The notes under the pieces are model-generated. The model saw only the letters and a program-made list of their open reading frames with translations, made no database searches and had not been told where the DNA came from. Shown in pieces: positions 1 through 11,600 of a stretch of 64,000 nucleotides of DNA. A program made the position numbers and the translations under genes. This DNA is from Adiantum capillus-veneris (Eukaryota; Streptophyta; Polypodiopsida; Polypodiales; Pteridaceae), in contig CM043960.1 in NCBI GenBank assembly GCA_014529385.2, forward strand, positions 24,242,396-24,306,395. Direction: 5' to 3'. How positions within the stretch are numbered: the stretch's first letter is position 1; every line of letters starts with the position of its first letter.

Positions 1-199
1 TTTATGCTTGCTTGAAAATGATTTACTTTCATGCTTACATAAATTTATGCTTAAGCTCTCATTTTTCCATAAGAAAGCCTTTTGCTTGGTAAATATATAT
101 AAAATAACTACTTAACTTTGTTGTTTCCCTCTAATTATGGTTCATTACTAATCATAACTAGCCATGTTGCTAACAACTAACCCAGATGTTATTTCAAGT

Positions 200-900
200 T
201 TTGCTGTTTCAAGTTCTCTAGATTACCAGACTAATATGGAATAGAGAGAGTAGAAAGCACTTTATTTAACCATAGGTAATTGGAAATCATACTTATGTTT
301 CAAGTTCTGTTGTTTAGATTACCAGACTAATATGGCATAGAGAGAGTAGAAAGCACTCTCTTTAACCATAGGTTTATGGAGATCATACTTATATTTCAAG
401 TTTTGTTGTCTAGATTACCAGACTAATATGGAATAGAGAGAGTAGAAAGCACTCTCTTGAACCATAGGTGACTGGATATCATACTAAAATAGCATGCATA
501 TTGGATGATGATTAATATCTATGCGTATCCTTAAACCCGGCTAGAAATATTTTTTTCTATTCTTAAGATGCATGAGATAATTGCCACATAAGCAAGAGAA
601 ATTAAGTAGTGAATTTTTTTGGAATTAACCGTTCTATTCATGCTTATATTTCAAGTTTCATTCTCTAGATTACCAGACTAATATGGCATAGAGAGAGTAG
701 AAAGCACTCTCTTTAATCATAGGTGAGTGGAGATCATACTAAAATAGCATACATGTTGGATGATGATTAATATCTATGCGTATCCTTAAACCCGGTCAGA
801 AATATCTTTTTCTATTTTTAAGATGCAAGAGATAATTTCCACATAATCACGAGCAATCAAGTAGTGGAAATTTTTTAAAATTAACCATTCCATTTAAAGT
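200..900. repeat. Nested tandem repeats, 96-bp and ~255-bp units
   Basis: A block containing ACCAGACTAATATGG, then ATAGAGAGAGTAGAAAGCAC and an ACCATAGG-like end, recurs with its ATTACC start at 222, 318, 414 and 669. The first three copies are exactly 96 bp apart. The last is part of a larger duplication of about 255 bp: roughly 386-643 is repeated at 644-900, including the TTGGATGATGATTAATATCT stretch. No coding potential or terminal structure is visible. It reads as a local tandem array in intergenic DNA or in an unrecognised element. Confidence 0.8.
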
Positions 901-2534
901 GGCATTATAATTTACTCTAAAAAGAATCCTCTTATGAAAGGTTCACAAGTTTTTCTTTAAATTTAAGAAATAGGATTTTTCTTCTTTCAAAGAGAAAAAG
1001 AACATGTGTGTAAGATTTGTTTTGGTGATACACATAAGTTAATACTAATTCTCTCAAGGAGAGTTAAGTTTTGAAGGGTAGCTCTATCTTAATCAAAGGA
1101 ATTTTTCCTTGGAAGTGGGAATTTACTTCCAATTAAGGTTAACCCCCCCCCCCCCCCCCCCCCTCTTATCAATTGGAAAGTCCCTAAACCATAAGCTTCT
1201 TCTAGCTACTTAATTAATCCTCTCCATGGTATCAAAGGGTATGCCTAAATCCCTTCGTAAAGAAGAATTTCTTGATCATTCATACACTATTATATGAGCA
1301 ATTTTCACTACACTATCATATCCACTCTTAGGAATGTCGCATTTTCTTTCACTCTTGCATAAGCACTCAAGGAACTTTCTTGATTATTTGTCTCAAATTT
1401 CAAGCTAATGAATTTCAAAGTTTTGTGTTTACCACACATAGATCACACCAAATCAAAAACTCATAGTAGAAAGCATATGCATTGTTCATTTCAAATTTGT
1501 CTACTTTCAAGTTTGTTTTACAAATTCGAAGGAAGGATTAAGGGGATAGCTTTGCGGATGTCTTGACCGTGTTGCTTCAACACAAAACTCCCATCGTTTC
1601 CATGGAGATGACCCATGGATGGCAAATGATGCAAGGGACCAAAATGGGATTCGCCAAAGTCAAGTTGACTTGAAACTTACGTCGAACCTTAAACTCCCAA
1701 GAGACTCATTATATTTCTTAAGGTCTTGTTTGATTAAAGATTAAAATGAACTTGGAACTAAGAGATTATAACTCAAGGAACTTAATAGAAATTTAAACTA
1801 GGATTGAAACTTTACCAAGAAGATTTGACGTGGATAGCCCTAGCATAACATAGGAGATTTAAGTGGTGTGAACTTTGTCTTATATGCTTGGAAAAGGCCA
1901 ATGTAGGTGTTTACCTGTGAAATACAACAAGGGATGGTCATTTTCAGCTAGGACTAATAATCGTTTGTCTATGTATTGAGCTCGGGTTCATTCACTACCC
2001 TAGAAATGGGATTGAATGGGAGTGTGTCCCGGCTGGGTGATAGGGACCCACAGATGCGTCTGGAAATTGGCCTAGTCCAGGTCCTGATGTCGATGGGAAA
2101 AGGAGGAAGAAAAATAGATCCATTAAGGGATCAGAATAAGGGAGGAGGATGTGAATTTAATTAAGGAACCTTTTAATTGTTTGGTAAAAAGGAACCTTGG
2201 AAAGACTAAGAACCTAAATGGGCTATTCCGCAATTGTCCTCATTAGCCGAACCTTTGTTCTCTGCTTCTCGGATTATTGATTTAAAATGAATCTAGAGTA
2301 GATTATTTTTGTAAGCCTTTCCCACACAAGATAAAGAAAAACAAGAATTGAAAATTGTGTCAGGGCACCGCCTCCACACATGGCGAAGGAGACAAGATGC
2401 CCAAGTCCTAGGACGAGGATAGGAATATGCCTGGAGGAGTATATGTGATTGCTTGACTAATAACTAGACAATGTTACTATTACTGAAGAAAAAAGGAAGG
2501 AAAATATTCTAAAAAGAAAAAGGTGGAAATGACC
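901..2534. other. Non-coding stretch with a 21-base poly-C tract
   Basis: I recognise no gene here. A run of 21 C residues lies at 1143-1163. The short open frame at 1976-2164 matches nothing I know. The base composition is AT-rich, like the surrounding decayed repeats. Confidence 0.5.
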
Positions 2535-2670
2535 TGATAAATGCACACTTGCAAGGGTATCCAATAGGTTTCATGATGCTTTCAAACGTTTAAAATTTAT
2601 TCTTGGTTTGACATGATTGGAATATTGTTTTCTAGTATCATAGTACTACCTTGGAAATGTGCATTTATCA
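2535..2670. mobile_element. MITE-like 136-bp element with inverted ends
   Basis: The left end TGATAAATGCACA at 2535 and the right end TGTGCATTTATCA ending at 2670 are perfect reverse complements over 13 bp. The inverted match continues imperfectly to about 24 bp (TTGCAAGGGTA against TACCTTGGAAA). The 136-bp interior is AT-rich and non-coding. No target-site duplication is obvious, so the superfamily is open. A simple hairpin-forming repeat is the alternative. Confidence 0.5.
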
Positions 2671-3169
2671 ACGGTTCGGTGGGTGGGTGGATTTTGGAGG
2701 GTTAATTTGTTGGCCGGAAAGTTGAACCCAATTTTATGTTTTCCATTAAGATCTGAGGAAAAGGATCCTAATCTACAGAGTGGGGATCAAACTTGGGAAC
2801 GAGGGATTCATGCAAATTAGTAAATACACTTATCTTAGGGGAATGTACTGACGGTTGCGCTCGGTCATACCCAAGAAAAAATCGACAGTGACCTTGAACC
2901 AAGGATGGATTAGAAGACTCTCACCAGTTGACCCTGGAAGGTTGAGTTCACATTTAGTCTCATCACTTTGATTTTGGAAACTTCAAAGCAATAAGGAAAT
3001 ATATTTTCAGGTTAAGGGTTTTGTAAGAGAAAAGTGGTCATTATCACCCCCTTGATTTGGCATCGAAGAGCGGGAGGAGTCTTGTCTTGGTGTCGGCCTC
3101 AAGCGGGAGGTATGCCCGGAATCTTGGTTTATCCATTTGGAGATGGTGCAGCCGAGGTCCCCAGCATGG
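2671..3169. other. Stretch without a recognisable feature
   Basis: No domain or repeat is recognised. The E1 retroelement becomes readable only from about 3170, so this may be its decayed 5' part or flanking DNA. Confidence 0.4.
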
Positions 3170-3173
3170 CCCT

Positions 3174-3540
3174 CACAATGTACTCATTGATGCTTCAAAT
3201 TTTTCTATAGGCTATATCTTAGCTCATCCCAACAGAGGGGACCATGGATTTTCCTATCTCCTATGCTAGCGGACAATTAAACCTAACAAAAAATAATTAT
3301 ACAAACACAAAAAGAGAAGGCCTTGGTATGGTGTATTCGGTCAAGAAATTCCAACACTACTTGTTAGCCAACAAGTTTATCTTTTTTGTAGACCATTAAG
3401 ACTTACTCTATTTGGTAAACAAACCCTACATTATGGGAAGGATAGTAAGATGGTTCATCATCCTACTTGAATTTTACTTCACATGGTTAAAAAAGGCACC
3501 ACACACCAAAGATTGAATCATCTGTCGAGACTCACAAAAC
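3174..3540 (+). pseudogene. E1 RNase H remnant
   Basis: The fragment VLIDASNFSIGYILAHP matches the E2 RNase H segment that begins HIDASAYAIGSILAQP. Further matches follow across several frames up to the region before integrase. The active-site Asp of the DAS motif is kept, but stops and frame changes are frequent from about 3269. The domain would degrade the RNA strand of the RNA/DNA hybrid during reverse transcription. Everything upstream in pol is absent or unreadable. Confidence 0.75.
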
Positions 3541-3568
3541 AAGGGAAGCACCTAAGGGAGACGATGAT

Positions 3569-4236
3569 TTGCTAGATGCATATATGTTCTCTATGGAAAT
3601 GGTTCCAAGATGGTCAGAAGACCTTGTGATCCTAATGACCATCATGCAAGTAGATTCTAAAATACTGAATCCCATTACACCACGACTGATTGAACAATCC
3701 TCATTGTATCAGTTGTTGACTAGACGATTGTATTGGAAAAATAAAGATTGAATCTTGCTCTTGTGCATCAATCTTGAGGAACAAGAAGCCTACTTGAGTC
3801 AAGCACATACCACAATAGTAGGACTACACTTTGCACAAGACAAAACCTTACAACAATTAACTTGGTTGGGGGTTTATTGGCCCACCATGAAGAAGGGTGT
3901 TCATCAATATGTGAATAAGTGGTCTCAATGTAAAGTAAAAGCCGTCATACCCCATGCCACATTATTCCACAGCGGAGCGGTGGTAGAATATCTAACCAAC
4001 AGAATATTTCCAAAAAACATAAGTAAAAGAAGAAGGAGGGCAATAGAAACGGAAGCCGCCAACTACATCTTGATTGAAAACGAGCTATATCGAACGAGGG
4101 AAAGATAGACATCTCAAACTGTGCACAAATAAGGAGGAATATCTTCCTATTTTAGAACAAGCACATGTAGGTTTAGCAAGACGTCACTTCTCTCAGGAAA
4201 CCACGATCAAAGCTATATTCATGGCAAGCATCTGGT
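3569..4236 (+). pseudogene. E1 duplicated integrase zinc-binding (H2C2) modules
   Basis: The frame at 3755-4108 carries the first module, with His18 and His25 (H-x6-H), then the segment GVYWPT. The expected first Cys is Trp56 and the second is Cys59. A linker containing FPKNISKRRRRAIETEA follows. The second module then reads as AHVGLARRH and CDAC, running into the next open frame at 4251. A stop (TGA) replaces a Trp near 4237. Both modules align with the two in E2, so the duplication is older than the split of these copies. Confidence 0.75.
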
Positions 4237-4250
4237 GACCAACTTTATTT

Positions 4251-5151
4251 GTGGACGCAAAAGAGTTTATTCGACGATGTGATGCATGTCAAAGAGTAAA
4301 AATTCCCACAAGGGTCTATAATATGCCATTGCGACCTATGATGGGAGCACGAGTCTTTGCTAAGTGGGGTATAGACTTTGTAGGACCAATCGAACCACCA
4401 ACTTACAAAACTCAAACACAATACATTACTGCGGCCACAGATTACTTAACCAAGTGGACTAAGGCACGGGCCACCAGGAAGAACAATGCTAGAACCACTA
4501 TTGCATTCTTGTATGAATGTGTATTCACTAGGTATGGACTTCCTATTGAGCTTGTGAGTGATCGCGGATCACATTTCCTTAATGAGGTGATAGAATATTT
4601 AATAGATGAGTTCATGGTAATCCGTAACAAATATGCTCCATATCATCCTCAAGCGAATGGTCAAGCAGAACATGCTAACAAAATTCTGAACTCTGTACTA
4701 ATTAAATCGTTAGTTCAGGAGAACAAACTGGGAAATGCGTCTTCCTTCTGCCTTATGGGTTTATTAAGTTTCCATCAAAATAGCTTTGAACACAACTTCT
4801 TTTAATTTGGTCTATGGCCTGGATGCGATCTTGCCAATGGGATTCTTATTACCCACTTTCAAAGTTGCTACTAAGTTAGAATGTAAGGGACACAAATTGT
4901 CAGAATGACTTGAAGAGTTGGAACAATTAGATGAACAACAATTATCTGCCATTGCTCACATCGCACAAATACAAAAACAAAAACAGTCCTTTGACTCACA
5001 ATTCTTGACCAAACTTTCCAAACCAGGGAACTTAGTCTTAGTATATTCGTTGAATCAAAATATACCCATATTCAAGAAAAAAGGACATGTTCCTTTTCTC
5101 ATTGAAGATGTTTCACCGAGCGGTGCAGTCAAGTTAGCTACATTAGACTGA
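4251..5151 (+). pseudogene. E1 integrase core and C-terminus
   Basis: The frame at 4251-4805 includes CDAC of the second zinc module and GIDFVGPI (first catalytic Asp). It also has VSDRGSHF (second Asp) and a GQAEHANK segment holding the catalytic Glu, so the DDE triad is present. A frameshift near 4800 leads to a second piece at 4918-5151, which matches the integrase C-terminal segment of E2 (KPGNLVLVYSLNQN against KTGDYVLVYTLKQH). The reading frame is broken at several places, so no active integrase can be made. The enzyme would insert the cDNA into chromosomes. Confidence 0.85.
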
Positions 5152-5720
5152 GAAATTATGGAAAATTGGATTAGTGGATGTCGGTCTGTAAATGCAATCT
5201 TCCCTTTACTAATGAGATTTTGTAGAGAATGCATGTAGCCAAGGAAAGAAATCTTAAACGACAACAGGTAATAGATGAGGCTCAAGAGGAGGCTCGCATC
5301 CAGATTCTAAAACAAAAAGTTGCAAGGCAACCTGTTCTACAAGTTGTACCACTCAATACTCTCCAAGTTTAGCCCATAGCTAAGGATGAGGTAGTGGCTG
5401 ATGATGAGAGGATGGATGGTCTTGATATGCGGATCAATGTGAATCTAAAAGAGGGATACAAAGTGAAAGCTTTAGCAAACACGGGAGTTCGAGCCAATGT
5501 TGTTAGTTACTCAACTTATCTCAAGGCAACTAATCAACCACTTGAGTATTGTTGAGCCACTGTCAAAAGTTGTAACAAATGAATCACTCCAGCACTAGGA
5601 AAAATTAACTTGAATTTTATGGTTCATGGACTTCCTTCCCGCATAACTTAAAAAGTTTTGCGTTTAAACACATGAATGAAGACCTAATACTAGGGGTTCC
5701 CTAGATGAGAACCTAGGAAG
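5152..5720 (+). pseudogene. E1 post-integrase retropepsin-like domain, decayed
   Basis: After WISGCR, the same junction seen in E2, comes a charged segment and then INVNLKEGYKVKALANTGVR, followed by VVSYSTYLKATNQPLEYC. This lines up with the E2 domain at 52717-53259, where the motif is LLDSGAQANLIS. In E1 the catalytic triad reads NTG, so the Asp is lost, and stops follow. The importance is positional: a protease-fold domain after integrase in a second, independent copy. Confidence 0.65.
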
Positions 5721-6345
5721 CAATACAATTTTGGGATGCCCAAATGCTAGAAATCACACTTAAAGGAGTACAACTAAGAATACCATTTGCACACAGTAAG
5801 GAAGAGTGGAAAGGATCTCTCGGTGATTTCCCATCTAGGAAGCAGAAGTCATTAGTCACAAATACGACCACTACTCCATCAAAGACTGTTTCTAGCCATC
5901 CTATGAAAGGAGTCAAGCAAATTTGAGTACCCAAGAGCCAGCTCAAGAACCAACCTCAACAAATATGGGTGACAAAAAGACTGCTACACATCGTCGACAG
6001 CTTTAAAAAAAAAACATTACATCCACCTACTCAAGAAAACATTACATCCACCTACTCAACAAAAGTCACCGCTACTCAAGAGGACATGGATATGGCAATC
6101 AAAGAAGCAAAGTGCAGCCACAAAAAGACCAAATATCCACGGCAAACAAGTTCAAAAATGGGTACCATAGACCCCATAGCAAGCCAAGACAACTACACTC
6201 AGATATAAGTGGGTACCTAAAGTCAAGGCACTCACAACTATAGGGACCATTGTATCCAAACAACACACAGCGGATAATGCATATTGTGCTATCAAAGAGC
6301 AAGCTCAATTGCTACAAGATTTGCTCTTCAAAAGAGTCAGCAATA
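5721..6345 (+). pseudogene. E1 Trp-x-Pro-Lys repeat tail, decayed
   Basis: Broken frames contain repeated WVPK-like motifs: VPKSQ near 5928, QIWVTKR near 5960, QKWVP near 6155 and KWVPK near 6210. The region is rich in Lys, Gln and Thr. It corresponds to the E2 frame at 53260-53985 with motifs QIWIPK and HIWIPK. The function is unknown; it looks like a repeated short linear motif in a disordered tail. Confidence 0.6.
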
Positions 6346-6510
6346 GGATACCTTGACATCAAAAACCCTTGAGTACCATACTCAAGACCCACTTCTTGCA
6401 CAAATAATGTTTATTTGCATTGACCTCCACAGCATAATAGGCCAATCAAGACCCTTCATAGACACAACTTTCTATCATATACACTACACAACCCAGGTTG
6501 AATTGAAGCC

Positions 6511-6523
6511 AGGAGGGGGGAGA
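6511..6523 (+). promoter_or_regulatory. E1 central polypurine tract
   Basis: AGGAGGGGGGAGA lies just after the WxPK tail. E2 has the matching tract AGGAGGGGGGGAGG at 54152-54165 in the same position. Polypurine tracts prime plus-strand DNA synthesis. This one is upstream of the third gene, while a second tract borders the 3' LTR. Confidence 0.6.
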
Positions 6524-7280
6524 CAACCTGAAAAGAACAAAAGCATATGAATCTGGAAAGTAAAAGGGGCAATGATTTAACGTAGTTGTGTGTTAATGTC
6601 TGATTTTTGTTGAAACTTAAGTGATTGTCCTAATAATGAGATGAATGGGGATTGTCATATGATAACCCCTAAGCACGTGTATTTATTGTACATATCTTCC
6701 AATAATTATAATATAGTATAATTTCATTTGTTAGCATGTAATTCGACCAAAATCATGATAAAAATGGAGCAATCCACAAAATATGGCTGAATAATAAGAG
6801 TGGAAGTGTTTTAGAGTTTTTTGAGTGGCTTATCTATTTTTCTTTAATTTTTTATAATAAAATCTAATAAAATCCAAAATAAATAAAATAAGCAAGCAAG
6901 AATGTCAAAATTGGATTCCGACTTCAAACGCCAAATCTCAAAGTTCAAGGGAAGAGACAAAAAAATTTTGAAGCAAATCGGATCAAAAGGTTCAGCGGCC
7001 TTTTTCACCAACTAGTCATTCGGGACAAATTATGATAGAATGATGGAGGTATGTAGTTTTCAAAAAAATTCAATCCTATAGTATGCAATTAGACCTAATG
7101 AGCTCAATTAGGTAGGTAATTGAGAGGAGGTGTCGGGAAATTGCATGTATGTTTAGCCATGTAGGCCAATATTTCTCTCATTTGCATTCTAGACCTTAGA
7201 GAAAGAGCTCTAAGTGGTGGATTTTGGTGACCTTCTACGCTCTTCTACGCACTACTTGCTGACTTTGACTCACTCCAACC
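6524..7280 (+). other. E1 spacer between pol and leader exon
   Basis: No open frame is visible. The stretch is AT-rich and corresponds to 54166-54946 in E2. Short related blocks remain, for example CGCCAAATCTCAAAGTTC near 6930 against TGCCAAATTTCTGGTAAAC in E2. The region just before the ATG (TTCTACGC..CTTCTACGCAC) resembles E2 as well. It may include the promoter or 5' leader of the third gene; no clear TATA box is seen. Confidence 0.4.
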
Positions 7281-7289
7281 ATGAGTGGT
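7281..7289 (+). promoter_or_regulatory. E1 leader exon end with splice donor
   Basis: ATGAGTG at 7281-7287 is followed directly by GTAAGTTCC, a near-ideal donor site. This puts the intron after the first base of codon 3 (phase 1). E2 has ATGAGAG followed by GTAGGC at the same place. Joining to 8697 gives Met-Ser-Gly-Ser, matching Met-Arg-Gly-Ser in E2. Confidence 0.65.
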
Positions 7290-7516
7290 AAGTTCCTAAT
7301 TACATCAAGAAGTGTTTTGATTAACACATTGTCAACCACAGGAGCTATAAGGGGCACGACAACACATGGCAATCTTTGAACGGTTAGGGGAAAAATGCTA
7401 ACACCGGCTACATCTGACACCCAAATTGCACCAAAACTGAACCAGAGGCTCATCACTAGGGGTAAACACTTTTCTAAGATCCAAAGTGCAAAGGGGGTTA
7501 GAAAATCTGACCTAGC

Positions 7517-8607
7517 ATCTTCGACGTGCCAAAGATAAAGGAGTCAAATGGGGACCAAACTTTACAAATGTTTTGAGGCCATCATGTGAAGGAACTGTGG
7601 AGATTTAGGGGTGTAATTGGGTCTCAGTCATCAATGTAGGACAAAAAGACCATATTCACATTGCAAAGCAACATTTTGCACCACAACGCAAAATCTTGAC
7701 CCAACTCAACTCAAAATCAAGAGGGACACACTCCACACCATATTGGACCTCCACCAACCTCTAGGGAGCAAGTAAATAGTGATAAGTGACTCCAAGTCAA
7801 ACCGCGCTCAATAGAAGACAGTCAACCTCATTGAGAACTACATCAGCTACCAAGAAACAAACCAAGGGTTTCAACCACCATCATTTACCTAGTAGAAGCT
7901 AGATAGGGAAAAAGCAAGGCCTAAAGTGCAATAAAGTGTAACTTCTATCCTTGGCGCACCAAAGGTGACTCACTAGCATGGCACAATTTTTTGCACCCCT
8001 TCTACACTAGCATGTTTTCCCTCCCCATCACAAACACTACATCACACTTTAACACTGTTTTTTATGAAAATACTAATAAAATGCAATGTGCCACATCCCA
8101 TAGCCATCAGTGCCCAATTCTTACTTTTAGCTTGCCAAATCAAACCCAACTTCACCCATCATCAATAATAAATGTTCTAGGACCATCAGAGTACCAAAAA
8201 TTAAAAAATGGCCCTAAATCACCCTCTTTTTATCTTCGACGCACCTAAGATAGAAATGGCAATGGAAGAGTCTAACTTGCATCTATGATACATAGATATG
8301 TTCAAAGTGGTCACATTAAACACTTGCCCAAGTTTCATCAAGTTTGACAAATCCTAACTTGTTCAATTACCAAAAGTACAAAATGCAGTCAAGCGAACAT
8401 TTAATTCTTCATAGCTCCCATCATAAAAGTCCAAAAGCTCTCAAGATTCTTGCATATCACCACCAGCACTTATATTTTCTATATAGTCCATCATAAAAGT
8501 CCAAAAGCTCTCAAAATTCTTGCATATCACCACCAGCACTTATATTTTCTATATAGTCCATTTGACACCATTTTTGTGTGCACCTACACCCTAGGCATGC
8601 CAAAGAT
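7517..8607. repeat. E1 array of four related palindromes, ~285-bp rhythm
   Basis: Four 20-bp sites share the pattern ATCYT, a CG-rich centre, then AAGRT. They lie at 7517-7536, 7947-7966, 8232-8251 and 8588-8607. Their consensus is close to the perfect palindrome ATCTTTGGCGCGCCAAAGAT. Spacings are 430, 285 and 356 bp; the last becomes 286 if the 70-bp duplication between the sites is removed. E2 has a different palindrome at the same rhythm (285, 285, 283). Confidence 0.6.
8419..8558. repeat. 70-bp perfect-order tandem duplication
   Basis: TCATAAAAGTCCAAAAGCTC at 8421 recurs at 8491, and the unit 8419-8488 is repeated at 8489-8558 with one change noticed. It lies in the E1 intron between the third and fourth palindromes and explains the extra 70 bp in that interval. 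Confidence 0.85.
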
Positions 8608-8696
8608 AGACTTTACAATTTTGCTTATTTAGTTGTGCTACTTGGTTGTAACTTGCCAAAATGGTCTAGTCTTTGAATGTGCTAATACATTGTCAG

Positions 8697-11600
8697 GTTC
8701 TCTCTCATCTACATCGGGAGATCATAAGAAAAAGACCATGAAGCAGAAATTTCCTGAACTCCCACCATATCAGCTGGAGAGGAAGACTTCTTGGGAGAGG
8801 CAAATGTCACCTGATTGGCAAAAGACCAATTGGATAGCCAACATGTCATTGTCTACCATGGATCATTCAAGAGTTCTCATGGAATCAAAGTCAAAGTACA
8901 GATGCTACCAAGGGAAGCTCAGGATCACATCATCAAAGAACAGGCAATCCGCCCACTTTGGGAAAAGATTGGCCTTAAGGACTACATAGAGATGGACCCT
9001 TGCAGTGTCGATTACAAGAGAGCATATGAGCTCTTACACAGCATCGTCGAGGAAGAACGAGCCACCATATCTGACCTCAATGGCTCTCCTATCGAAGTTA
9101 ACACTCGGGGGTTCACCTTTTAGACATGTAAGTTACCACATGAGTTCAAACGAATGGGTTTTTTTATTGCCAAAAAATCAAAATTTTAATAGATTTATAT
9201 TAACAGAAGGGGTTTTTTAATTGATTTTAGAGAAAAATCTGTCAATTTTTTGAAGAAAAAGGGATCATTTTATTACCTTAGGCATCATGTAAGTAAAGGG
9301 GTTTTTTTAATACCTTTGAATGCACGTTATATGAATAGTTTCTTAAAGGTGCACCCCCCAAGAGTTAAGATAACTGAAGACCAAGTGGCAGAAGCACTCA
9401 AGCTTTAGACATGAGGAGAACCTATGAGGGACAGACAATTACCAACCAATGGTATTTTCACCAGTCGATCATCCTCCTTTTTAGAATTCAAGCAAAGGAA
9501 AATAGAGCGGGCACTGCGGCTCTATCACCAACATTTTCACTTCACTGCCAAGGTATACAGTTCCTAATCATGCCATGGCTTCCACCTTCACACAAGCATC
9601 AAAGAAAGAGGGGATGATAGAGTTGAACCACGCACAATACATCTACACAACCCTCAGTCATGTGAAGAAGCCAGAGAACATCACATTTTTGGGAGCTCCA
9701 AAAGCGCTCACCAGAATTGACTATCACGCTATACGCCAAGTAGAGCATCTACCATCTGCCCTAGATCAAACTTTATGGTTTCTCAACAAGACAAATGAGG
9801 AGCCAAAAGTACAAACACGGGCTCCACCAGTGGCAACAAGACTGCGGACTCAATTAGTTGATGTACAAGCTCAAGAACCCACATCCACAGCAACAAAAGA
9901 AGAAGGTAACAGAGAGGAGGAGGTGCATGAAGAGGAGGACACTCCTATCAAAAGAAAAAGGGAAAGCTAAGGTGGATGAAAAAAAACAGACCCAGAAACA
10001 TAGGCCAACAGTAGTTATTGAAGAACCAGCACAAAGAGCGGCCAGAATAGAGAGAGAGCGAGACAGCAGCCTTCGAGCTTGAAACAGGACCTTCGGGGAG
10101 ATTTTGAGGAAAATTGGAAACCATCTCCAAGAAGAATCAAAATTCAAACCAAACACCCAATGTTCGATGAAAAGGATGATCCTCGAGCTGGCCTAGAGCA
10201 TCTCTACCATAAAGAAGAATGACAATGATAACATGCCCAGGCATAAGAAGCAGCTCGTACACAACCTCTAGAGGGTTCACCCAAAGAACCAATCAACCCT
10301 ACTGCAGATGTTCCACACTTCTCTCCCACAAGTGCACCACCATAGCCGGAGACTACAACACAAAGGAGTCCACTCCCACTGCTAAGAATATGGAACGAGA
10401 TACTGAACCACTCAAAGGAATCATTAAGGAACAAGAGGCTAAACCAACTAATCCCACAGAGACACCAAATACTCAAGCCAACCAACCAGATGAGCCAATC
10501 ACTGAGGCTTAGGACACACAAACGCGGATCAGCCGAAAGCGAGAAACACAAGCACAATGGAGAATCTAGAGGACATAGATGAATATACATATTATGCACA
10601 TGATGAGATATACAAAATAAAAGCAGAAATATATGCTCGCCAACCACATCTACATAGTGTATACATGCGCTTGCGGCTCTGTGAGGAAAGGCTAGACTTG
10701 GCCAATATAGGTGTCGAGTCATACAAAGAAGCCATGGAATTCAAAGAAAAGGAATTGGTTGAACTAACTACCAAGATAGCAACAGATCTGGAAACTCTCC
10801 AGACAAGAAATTAGCAACACGAGCAACAAGTCACAAAGGCCACTTTAGCTCTAAAGGAAGCTACTTCAACAATTGATAGGGTCCAAATCCAACTAAACAT
10901 TGCAAATACTCAGTTGGTGCAATTAGAAGCCAGGTGCCAAGAGCAAAATACATTGCTCAACTAGCTCAAGGATAATCCTACAATAGCCACATTACAGGGC
11001 ACATATCATGCATACAAAGCAGTGGAACAGAAGGTTAAGGACTTAGAGATGGATCTAAAGCTTGAGCAGATGCAAAGAAGAGAATTGTCAAACAATCAGT
11101 TTCGCGCAACGAGAAGAAAAATACCAAAAGCGATTGATTAGCTTATTGAGGAGTTAAGCAAGGCTAAAGAAGGTGTCATGGCGCATGCAACCACGTTGGG
11201 AGATGAGAAAATCATTGCCGCAATGCAAGATAAGGATACCCTTTAGTTCATGGATCTCAAAGTGCCAACAGCAGGCCAGTCTTCCAGAGATTGAATTTTC
11301 TCAAGCAAAAGTGGAACCTTCCACTGTTCCAAAAAGCCTGATTGTTGAGGAGGAGTTTGTTTTGAAGAAGCAGATAGAAGAGGACATGGAGACCATTTGG
11401 ATGGAGGCAATACAATGGGAAGAACAAATTATAAACTCAATCAATTTCAATCTACTCACACCATCCACAAACAATGAAATGTGGTATCAGCAAGCTCTCC
11501 CTTATCCTCTCATTAGATTCAAAGTCCTTCAAATCAAAGAAAGACTACTCAAGGATCTCCAGGCCAATCCTTCACTACAACACCCCAAATGGAGCAAGAG

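Larger units (their letters stand above)
7288..8696 (+). other. E1 predicted intron of the third gene
   Basis: The predicted intron is 1,409 bp, GT at 7288 to CAG ending 8696, with a GCTAATAC branch-like motif at 8681. It has no coding potential. It holds four related imperfect palindromes and a 70-bp tandem duplication. The E2 counterpart is 1,856 bp and also carries a palindrome array. Confidence 0.6.

Noticed and set aside
9575-9800. HAQYIYTTLSHVKKPENI looks like the Helitron/Pif1 helicase motif VI at 63630 (NFIYTTLSRIKDPYN)
   Set aside because: The whole stretch aligns better with the N-terminal domain of the E2 third gene (AIATTFTWAMTKG...AAYIHDSL). The helicase likeness is short and no other helicase motif is near.
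10204-10722. 172-codon minus-strand frame
   Set aside because: It is antisense to the linker of the E1 third gene, for which homology to E2 supports the + strand.
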